Source of the DNA: Pseudomonadota bacterium | Lineage (GTDB): Bacteria > Pseudomonadota > Alphaproteobacteria > Reyranellales > Reyranellaceae | Reading direction: 5' to 3' | Assembly: GCA_023416135.1 (NCBI GenBank) | Contig: JAEZIF010000050.1 | Span: 1-21,727 of the forward strand | Length of the DNA: 21,727 nt | Part shown: in pieces, positions 15,513-20,938 of the stretch | Layout: each line of letters begins with the position of its first letter | Numbering within the stretch: position 1 is the first letter of the stretch | Made by a program: the position numbers and the translations under genes | The notes under the pieces: generated by a model | Databases searched by the model: none | What the model was told of the DNA's origin: nothing | Seen by the model: the letters and a program-made list of their open reading frames with translations, nothing else

Positions 15513-16286
15513 ATGCTCGAGTACCGCAACGTCACGAAGCGTTTCTACAAGCGGGACCAGGAAGTCCTGGCGCTTTGCAACGTGAGCTTCCGCGTCGACG
15601 ATTCGGAATTCGTCTCAGTCGTTGGCCCGAGCGGCTGCGGCAAGTCGACCTTGCTCAACTTGGCGGCCGGGCTGAGCCCGCCGTCGGCCGGCGAGGTGTT
15701 GTACGACGGGGCGTCGGTCGTCGGCGTCAACACGCGCGTCGGCTACATCACCCAGCGGGACAACCTGCTGGAATGGTCGACCGTCTACGACAACATCGTG
15801 ATCGGCCTGCGCATCCGCCGCGTACCGCGCGACCGGCAGCGCGAGCTCGCGGCCCACTACCTGCGCCTGATGGGGCTCACCGATTTCGCCAATCACTATC
15901 CGATGGAGCTGTCCGGCGGCATGCGCAAGCGCGCGGCACTGGCGCGGACGCTGATCTATTCGCCTGACATGGTGATGATGGACGAGCCTTTCAGTGCGCT
16001 CGACGCCCACGTCAAGATGATGATGCACGAGGAGCTGCTGCGCATCTGGGACGTCGAGAAGAAGACCATTCTCTTCATCACCCACGATCTGGTCGAGGCG
16101 ATCACCCTGTCCGATCGCATCATCGTGCTCTCGGCGCGGCCCGGCTCGGTGAAGCGCGAGATGAAGATCGAGCTGCCGCGCCCGCGTGATCCGTTCCTGC
16201 TGCAGACCACGCCGGAGTTCATCGAGATCTATCGCGTGCTGTGGGACCTGCTGCGCGACGACATCCGCAAGAGCGAGGCGGCATAG
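15513..16286 (+). CDS. ABC transporter ATP-binding protein, NitT/TauT (SsuB/TauB) type
   Basis: A 257-residue ATPase. All motifs are intact: Walker A GPSGCGKST (38-46), Q-loop Gln81 (YITQRDNLL), signature LSGGM (133-137), Walker B MMDEP (Asp157, Glu158), D-loop SALD and switch His191 (ITHDLVEA). The sequence DNLLEW after the Q-loop and the late LSARPGSVKREMKIELPRPRD are typical of SsuB/TauB ATPases. The ATG at 15513 follows GGAGGGGA at 15496-15503. The permease gene starts eight bases after its stop. With the permease and the two upstream NitT/TauT SBPs it completes one importer, unlike the family-5 system at the start of the window. Confidence 0.95.
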   Translation: MLEYRNVTKRFYKRDQEVLALCNVSFRVDDSEFVSVVGPSGCGKSTLLNLAAGLSPPSAGEVLYDGASVVGVNTRVGYITQRDNLLEWSTVYDNIVIGLRIRRVPRDRQRELAAHYLRLMGLTDFANHYPMELSGGMRKRAALARTLIYSPDMVMMDEPFSALDAHVKMMMHEELLRIWDVEKKTILFITHDLVEAITLSDRIIVLSARPGSVKREMKIELPRPRDPFLLQTTPEFIEIYRVLWDLLRDDIRKSEAA

Positions 16287-16294
16287 GGGCCGAC

Positions 16295-17131
16295 ATGACC
16301 AAGACAGTGACAATTCCGACCGCGCGCGCGGCCGACGGCGAGTTGCAGGAGCGGCGGGTCAACGTGGTGCGCGCGCGCCTCGTCCTGATGGCCCAGCGCC
16401 TGCTGCTGTTCGGTGCGATGATCGCGCTGTGGGAGGTGAGCGTGCGGATGGGCTGGATCGATCCCTACTTCACCAGCCAGCCCTCGGAAATCCTCAAGCG
16501 GCTGGTCGAGTGGGCGAAGGACGGCTCGCTGGTGCAGCATGTGCCGATCACCATATTCGAGGCGGCGCTGGGCTTCGTGCTAGGCACGCTGGCCGGAGGC
16601 GGCGCTGGCTTCGTCTTCGGCTGGTTCGGCAGGGTCGCCGATCTCCTCGATCCATTCATCGTCGCCATCTACAGCCTGCCGAAGGTGGCGCTGGCGCCGC
16701 TCTTCATCCTGTGGTTCGGCATCGGCATCGAGACGAAGGTGATCCTGACGGCGGTGATCGTCTTCTTCCTGGTGTTCTTCAACACCTATGCCGGCGTGCG
16801 CGACACCAGCCGCGAGCTCATCGACATCATCCGCCTGATGGGGGCGGGGACGGGCCAGATTCTGTGGCGCGTCGTTCTGCCGTCGGCGCTTACCGTGATC
16901 TTCGTCGGCCTGCGCGTGTCGGTGCCTTACGCGCTGATCGGCGCCGTTGTCGGCGAGATGATGGCGTCCAACCGCGGCATCGGCTTCCTGCTCACCAACT
17001 CGACAGGCCAGTTCGACACCGCCGGCGCGTTCGCCGCCCTGCTGATCCTGGTGATCATCTCGACCGCCTTCAACGGCGTGATCGTGGCGTCGGAGAAGCG
17101 CCTGCTGCGCTGGAAGAAGACCCAGAGATAG
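16295..17131 (+). CDS. ABC transporter permease, NitT/TauT (SsuC/TauC) type
   Basis: A 278-residue BPD_transp_1 permease with about six transmembrane segments. The SsuC-like pattern is clear: an N-terminal helix (MAQRLLLFGAMIALWEV), the TSQPSEILKRLVEW segment, HVPITIFEAALGFVLGTLAG, and the EAA coupling loop RLMGAGTGQILWRVVLPSALTVIFVGLR. It ends RLLRWKKTQR. The ATG at 16295 is preferred, as it lies just after the ATPase stop. The frame is open upstream to 16241 but there it overlaps the ATPase. It is the last gene of the operon and stops six bases before the convergent biotinyl carrier gene, leaving no room for a normal terminator between them. It is the only permease for the two NitT/TauT SBPs in the window. 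Confidence 0.94.
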   Translation: MTKTVTIPTARAADGELQERRVNVVRARLVLMAQRLLLFGAMIALWEVSVRMGWIDPYFTSQPSEILKRLVEWAKDGSLVQHVPITIFEAALGFVLGTLAGGGAGFVFGWFGRVADLLDPFIVAIYSLPKVALAPLFILWFGIGIETKVILTAVIVFFLVFFNTYAGVRDTSRELIDIIRLMGAGTGQILWRVVLPSALTVIFVGLRVSVPYALIGAVVGEMMASNRGIGFLLTNSTGQFDTAGAFAALLILVIISTAFNGVIVASEKRLLRWKKTQR

Positions 17132-17137
17132 GAAGGC

Positions 17138-17368
17138 TCAATCGGCGATGACCACCAGGAGCTGACCTTCCGTGACCTCGTCGCCCTCGGCGACGCGGAT
17201 CTCGCGGATGACACCGTTCCTGGGGGCGACGACCGGGATCTCCATCTTCATTGATTCGATGATCAGGAGGCTGTCGTCCGCGGCGACCGGCTGGCCGACG
17301 CTGGCGACGACTTTCCAGATCCGTCCGGCGATCTCTGATTTGACTTCCTGGCGCAAACTTGTCTCCAT
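17138..17368 (-). CDS. Biotin carboxyl carrier protein, stand-alone biotinyl domain
   Basis: A 76-residue protein that is essentially one biotinyl/lipoyl barrel. It has two half-repeats (EIAGRIWKVVASVGQPV and APRNGVIREIRVAEGDEV) around the hairpin motif ESMKME, with Lys41 as the predicted biotinylation site. MKM with a preceding E-S favours biotin over lipoyl. It is far shorter than AccB-type carriers (about 150-180 residues) but matches the known class of small carriers. The ATG at 17368 gives a normal start (METSLRQEVKSE); an in-frame ATG at 17398 would add a cysteine-rich, unlikely extension. No good ribosome-binding site precedes either. Biotin carboxylase is not in the window, and the only visible partner is the carboxyltransferase at 20939-21727 on the same strand. 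It is divergent from the dehydrogenase-fold gene at 17461. Confidence 0.85.
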   Translation of the reverse strand: METSLRQEVKSEIAGRIWKVVASVGQPVAADDSLLIIESMKMEIPVVAPRNGVIREIRVAEGDEVTEGQLLVVIAD

Positions 17369-17376
17369 TGAACAGC

Positions 17377-17396
17377 GACAATTTAGAAATATTGTC
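17377..17396. promoter_or_regulatory. Imperfect palindrome in the divergent spacer, possible operator
   Basis: GACAAT (17377-17382) and ATTGTC (17391-17396) are perfect 6-bp arms with an 8-base AT-rich centre. They lie in the 92-base AT-rich spacer between the biotinyl carrier (-) and the dehydrogenase-fold gene (+). A 20-bp site of this shape fits a TetR- or MarR-like dimer, but no such regulator is in the window. Confidence 0.3.
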
Positions 17397-17460
17397 ATTA
17401 TTTATTCTGGCGCAATCGTGGCAGATTGATGTAAGAGAGTCAAAAGGGAGTGAATGAGCA

Positions 17461-18624
17461 ATGATCGATCCGCAAGCCGCGCTCGACAGCCCCGAAATCA
17501 AGCAGCTCGCCGAGCTGGCGGTGACGAAGTTCCGGGAGCGCGCGCCGCGCTACGATCGCGATTGCCTGATGCCCGAGGAGAACCTCGACGACCTCTTCCG
17601 GGGCGGCTGGCTCACCTGCACGGTGTCGAAGAAGTCCGGCGGCAAGGGCTCAAACCTCGACTCTGACGATCCCGGCACATACCTGCAGGCAATCCGCGTC
17701 GTGGCGCGCGGCTGCAGCTCGACGGCGCACTGCATGCAGGTCAACAACCACACGGCCTGGATCCTCGACGCGGTGGGCACCGAGGCGCAGCGCAAGAAAT
17801 ATGTGGCGCCGGGCATCGCGCGTCGATTTCTGGGATCGTTCGTCGGCAGCGAGCCGACGCGCAAGCACATGTACACGCTCAACACCAAGGCGCGGCCGGT
17901 CGACGGCGGCTACGTGCTGAACGGCATGAAGAACTACGCGACCAACGGCCCGCTCATGGAGTTCGCCATCATCTTCGCCTCGCTGGAGGGTGTCGACGAC
18001 TATCAGCAGAACCATCTGATGGTGATCATCGAGCCGCAATGGAAGGGTGTCCGCGTCGACAACGACTGGTACCGGCCGACTGGCATGCGGGCGGCCGCCA
18101 GCCCCATCGTGCATCTCGACGACGTCTTCATCCCGGCCGAGAACGTGTTCGGCAAGCCCGGCGACTACCCGCGCCAACGCTGGCAGGGCAAGTACCATCT
18201 CGGCTTCTCAGCCAACTATCTCGGCACCGCCGAAGGCATGTTCGACTGGTTCCGCGACTACACGATCAAGCGCGGCCGCGCCAAGGATCCCATCATCATG
18301 ATGCGGGCGGGCGAGATGAAGATCGCGCTCAGCGCCGCGCAGAGCATCTTCCACGACGCCATCCGCGCCTTCCGCACCAAGCCGGTGGTCGAGGCCGAGC
18401 TGCTGGCGATGAGCGCCAAGTACGTGACCGCCCATGCCGCACTCGACGTCGCGCGCAGCGTCACGCAGGCGGCAGGCTCGACCGCCTTGTTCGACGAATT
18501 CCCGCTGGCCCGCATGGTGCGTGACCTCGACACCCATATCCTGCATGCCGGCCACGACAAGACCGCCCAGATCATGGGACAGTCGCAGCTCGGCGAAGAG
18601 TTCGATTCGACCCTGCAACGCTAG
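17461..18624 (+). CDS. Acyl-CoA dehydrogenase-fold flavoprotein, DszC/HsaA-like monooxygenase candidate
   Basis: A 387-residue protein, a diverged paralogue of the one at 14319-15488. Shared features are GSEPTRKHMY, GYVLNGMKNYATN, WYRPTGMRAAASPIVHLDDVFIPAENVFG, and the HLGFSANYLGTAEGMFDW helix opposite HLGFSASHLGAAQGLFDF in the paralogue. The C-terminal motif is RDLDTHILHAGHDKTAQ: Arg354-Asp355 followed by His359 and His362, with no Glu where acyl-CoA dehydrogenases carry the base. This is the pattern expected for flavin-dependent monooxygenases of this fold. The ATG at 17461 has GGGAG at 17446-17450; an out-of-frame ATG at 17454 is ignored. It is first in a two-gene unit with MaoC, 22 bases apart. 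Reaction and substrate are unknown. Confidence 0.88.
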   Translation: MIDPQAALDSPEIKQLAELAVTKFRERAPRYDRDCLMPEENLDDLFRGGWLTCTVSKKSGGKGSNLDSDDPGTYLQAIRVVARGCSSTAHCMQVNNHTAWILDAVGTEAQRKKYVAPGIARRFLGSFVGSEPTRKHMYTLNTKARPVDGGYVLNGMKNYATNGPLMEFAIIFASLEGVDDYQQNHLMVIIEPQWKGVRVDNDWYRPTGMRAAASPIVHLDDVFIPAENVFGKPGDYPRQRWQGKYHLGFSANYLGTAEGMFDWFRDYTIKRGRAKDPIIMMRAGEMKIALSAAQSIFHDAIRAFRTKPVVEAELLAMSAKYVTAHAALDVARSVTQAAGSTALFDEFPLARMVRDLDTHILHAGHDKTAQIMGQSQLGEEFDSTLQR

Positions 18625-18646
18625 ACACCGGACGAGGGGACGACGG

Positions 18647-19063
18647 ATGAGTGACGGCGTGCGGTTTTCCGAGGTGACGATCGGCGACCGAGTCGATCTC
18701 ACCAAGGACCCCATCACCACCGTGCAGCTCGTGATGTACGCCGGCGCGTCCGGCGACTTCAACCGCATCCACTATGACCTGCCGTTCGCCCAGGAGGCGG
18801 GGCTCGGCGGCGTGATCGGCCACGGCATGCTGACGGTAGGCTTCCTCGGCCAGCTCCTGGGGCAGTGGATCGGCCCCCGTGGGCAGGTCGTCGACCTGTC
18901 GGCCCGCCTCCTGAAGCCCGTGCGTCCGGGCGACAGTTGCGTGCTGTCCTGCCGCGTCGTCGAGAAAATCGCCGATGGCGGCATGGTTCAATGCGAGCTC
19001 GAAGGCCACGTCGGCCAGGCCCAGGTGGTCGCCGGCCGCGCCATGCTTCGGCTGTCGAGTTAG
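18647..19063 (+). CDS. MaoC-like (R)-specific enoyl-CoA hydratase
   Basis: A 138-residue single hot-dog domain protein, close in size to PhaJ-type hydratases (about 134). The hydratase motif YAGASGDFNRIHYD gives the catalytic pair Asp37 and His42, with the spacing of Asp31/His36 in the Aeromonas PhaJ structure. GGVIGHGMLTVGFL follows, as expected. The likely reaction is hydration of a trans-2-enoyl-CoA to a (3R)-hydroxyacyl-CoA, or the reverse dehydration. The start at ATG 18647 has GAGGGGA just upstream. It is co-transcribed with the preceding dehydrogenase-fold gene. The SDR at 6359-7273 is the matching type of (3R)-hydroxyacyl-CoA dehydrogenase. If the preceding enzyme is a monooxygenase, MaoC may instead act as a dehydratase on a hydroxylated thioester. 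Confidence 0.9.
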   Translation: MSDGVRFSEVTIGDRVDLTKDPITTVQLVMYAGASGDFNRIHYDLPFAQEAGLGGVIGHGMLTVGFLGQLLGQWIGPRGQVVDLSARLLKPVRPGDSCVLSCRVVEKIADGGMVQCELEGHVGQAQVVAGRAMLRLSS

Positions 19064-19078
19064 CTGGAGCACATCGCC

Positions 19079-19105
19079 GGTGCAGCTTTCCACGTGGACT
19101 GCACC
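19079..19105 (+). terminator. Hairpin 16 bases after MaoC stop, possible terminator
   Basis: GGTGCAG (19079-19085) pairs with CTGCACC (19099-19105). Between them, after CTT, TCCACGTGGA (19089-19098) is a perfect palindrome. The result is a 7-bp outer stem, a 3-base bulge and a 5-bp inner stem. No T-tract follows, so factor-independent termination is uncertain; position after the last gene of the unit is the main argument. Confidence 0.35.
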
Positions 19106-19222
19106 CCTTGGGTGAGACAGCAAAATCCCGGACAGATGGTTCGCGCAATCCGCGCGCCTTGGAATCGCAGGTGCCTGATACAAGCCCGGATGTCATCCGG
19201 AGCGTAGTCGGAACTGGCTAAA

Positions 19223-19262
19223 GCATGATGGGTCCAAGTGGAATCACCTAAACCCATCATGC
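19223..19262. repeat. Palindromic repeat element, 11-bp arms
   Basis: GCATGATGGGT (19223-19233) and ACCCATCATGC (19252-19262) are perfect inverted arms around an 18-base loop that contains CAAGTGGAA. The GCATGAT...ATCATGC frame with an AAGTGGAA core resembles intergenic palindromic repeats I recall as abundant in many alphaproteobacterial genomes. It may be a dispersed repeat rather than a gene-specific signal. Confidence 0.55.
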
Positions 19263-19291
19263 CCGGTGAAACAAGCACCGCCCGGGCGCGC

Positions 19292-19339
19292 GAATGAGAT
19301 CAAGTGGAACCGCGTACGCAGTTCCACTTGATCTCATTC
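19292..19339. repeat. Long perfect inverted repeat, 19-bp arms, between convergent genes
   Basis: GAATGAGATCAAGTGGAAC (19292-19310) and its exact complement (19321-19339) flank a 10-base centre that itself contains the palindrome GCGTACGC (19312-19319). It ends four bases from the stop codon of the FAD-protein gene on the minus strand, so it can act as that gene's transcription terminator. It shares CAAGTGGAA with the neighbouring repeat at 19223-19262, which suggests both belong to one repeat family. No T-tract is present. Confidence 0.6.
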
Positions 19340-19343
19340 CGCT

Positions 19344-20912
19344 CTAGCCGCCGGGGAGAGCCACGCGGGCGTCGAGGCCTGCGGCGTGGCGGCCGGCCGT
19401 CCAGCCGCCGACGAAGCACTCTGCCAGGTTGCCGCCGCCGACATAGAGGTGGCCAAACTTGCTGCCGAGCTCGCCCGCGGCGTAGAGGCGGGGAATCGGC
19501 TCGCCGAACGGGTTGAGCACCTGCTGATGCACGTTGTGCACGGGCCCGCCTTGCGTGTTGATGACGATCGGATAGATCTCGGCGAAGTAGAAGGGCGGCG
19601 TGCGGATCGGCACCATCGTGTCGGGCAGGCGGCCGAAAGCGCCGTCGTGCCCCGCGGCACAGGCTGCATTCCATTCGTCGAGCGTGCGCTGGAGAGCATC
19701 GAGCGGCACGCCCATGGCCGCAGCCAGCGCCTCGCGGCTGTCGGCGCGCTTCAGGATACCCGATTCGACCTCGCGCAGGTTGTCCTGACTCCATTGGTAG
19801 CGGAAGTGGCGGTCGTTCGTGACGGATCGTCCGATCGGATACATCTTGCGCCCGTCCTCGTCGAAGACGGCATAGGCCGGAATGCGCGGGAAGCTCTGCG
19901 TCTTGGAGTCGAAGGCATCGAACGGTCGCACACCGGTGTCGCCGGGATAGGGCGGATACTCGTCCATGAAGCGCCGCCCCGTGCGGTCGACCAGGATCCA
20001 GGCCATGCGCGCGAGCGACTTCTGCGCGACCTTGTTGCCCTTGAGGTCGGTGATGCCGAGGTCGGAGACTTGGTCGGTGCGGCCCGGCGTCCACATCGGC
20101 ACCGCCTTCATGTAGAGCCCGAAAGGATAGTCGGGGTCGGAGTGCCGCATGCCGTATGGGCCGTGATAGTGCCACATGTGCCAGAGGGCGGCGCCCGCCG
20201 CCTGGGCCATGCGGATGCCGTCGCCGGTGTTGCCTGCGAACGAGCCGGTGAGCACCGGCTGGGCCTGGAAATACTGCCGCTTCATCTCCTCGTCGTGCTC
20301 GTACCCGCCGCAGGCCAGGATCACTGCTTTGCGCGCGCCGATGCGCAGCGGATTGCCGTCGGTGTCGGTTGCGAGAACGCCTACGATCGCACCGTCGCCG
20401 TCGCGCAGCAGGCGCCGCGCGGGCGTCCCGTACAGCACCGGGATGGCGCGGCCGACGACATTGTCCTCCAGCACCTTGAAGAGCTTGGTACCGTCCTTGA
20501 TGCCGACGATCGCGCGGTATTCCGCGACGGCGTCGAGCGCCGGCACACGCACCACCTGGCAATAGGCCAGTGCTTCGTAGCCGGGCAGCGGGTAGTTGCC
20601 GAGCGACGGCGTCACCGTCACCTCGGCGTCGCTCGTCCGGGCGAGCCGCCGCACGTAGTCGGGCACGATCGCCATGCCCTCCGCCAGCGCCCGCAATATG
20701 TCGTCCGGCGTGCGGCCGCCGCACGTCGCTCGCAGGTATCGATAACCCTCCTCGACGTCGAGGCAGACGCGGATTCCGCCGGCCGAGATCGCCGACAGCC
20801 CGCCGGGATCCGCCATCTTCTCGAGGATGACCGCCTCGGCGCCGGCATCATGCGCTTCGATGGCGGACACCGCGCCAGCGGCGCCGAAGCCGACGACGAC
20901 GATGTCCGCCAT
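19344..20912 (-). CDS. FAD-dependent dehydrogenase (fumarate reductase/KstD-like flavoprotein)
   Basis: A 522-residue FAD_binding_2-type flavoprotein. The N-terminal dinucleotide fold VVVGFGAAGAVSAIEA (5-20) is followed by EK-x4-GGLSAISAGG, the FAD-contacting segment. Later come VILACGGYEHDEE and the C-terminal FAD motif RLYAAGELGSKFGHLYVGGGNLAE. The His and Arg residues used by fumarate reductases in the C-terminal part are not evident (the text reads NTQGGP and LYVGGGN). Instead Tyr490 followed by VGGG resembles the Tyr-P-G-P-G of 3-ketosteroid dehydrogenases. The start is ATG 20912; a GTG at 20942 overlapping the upstream stop would add ten residues and cannot be excluded. It lies directly behind the carboxyltransferase gene, probably as one operon. 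It likely desaturates or reduces a carbonyl-activated intermediate; the substrate is unknown. Confidence 0.88.
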   Translation of the reverse strand: MADIVVVGFGAAGAVSAIEAHDAGAEAVILEKMADPGGLSAISAGGIRVCLDVEEGYRYLRATCGGRTPDDILRALAEGMAIVPDYVRRLARTSDAEVTVTPSLGNYPLPGYEALAYCQVVRVPALDAVAEYRAIVGIKDGTKLFKVLEDNVVGRAIPVLYGTPARRLLRDGDGAIVGVLATDTDGNPLRIGARKAVILACGGYEHDEEMKRQYFQAQPVLTGSFAGNTGDGIRMAQAAGAALWHMWHYHGPYGMRHSDPDYPFGLYMKAVPMWTPGRTDQVSDLGITDLKGNKVAQKSLARMAWILVDRTGRRFMDEYPPYPGDTGVRPFDAFDSKTQSFPRIPAYAVFDEDGRKMYPIGRSVTNDRHFRYQWSQDNLREVESGILKRADSREALAAAMGVPLDALQRTLDEWNAACAAGHDGAFGRLPDTMVPIRTPPFYFAEIYPIVINTQGGPVHNVHQQVLNPFGEPIPRLYAAGELGSKFGHLYVGGGNLAECFVGGWTAGRHAAGLDARVALPGG

Positions 20913-20938
20913 GCGGTCGAAGCGATCGACCGAGCCGC

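Noticed and set aside
16241..16294. Upstream ATG that would lengthen the NitT/TauT permease by 18 residues.
   Set aside because: It lies inside the ATPase gene and adds Arg-rich sequence not typical of SsuC. The ATG at 16295 follows directly after the ATPase stop.
8907..17131. Reading the operon as a plain sulfonate/sulfur-scavenging (ssu/sfn-type) cluster.
   Set aside because: The transporter family and the DszC-like proteins would fit, but two acyl-CoA ligases and the absence of a flavin reductase or an SsuD-type luciferase-like monooxygenase make this only one possibility, so no ssu or sfn symbols are assigned.
17348..17415. Direct repeat CTGGCGCAA at 17348-17356 and 17407-17415.
   Set aside because: Nine bases, one copy inside the carrier coding sequence, and no helical phasing or further copies; probably chance.
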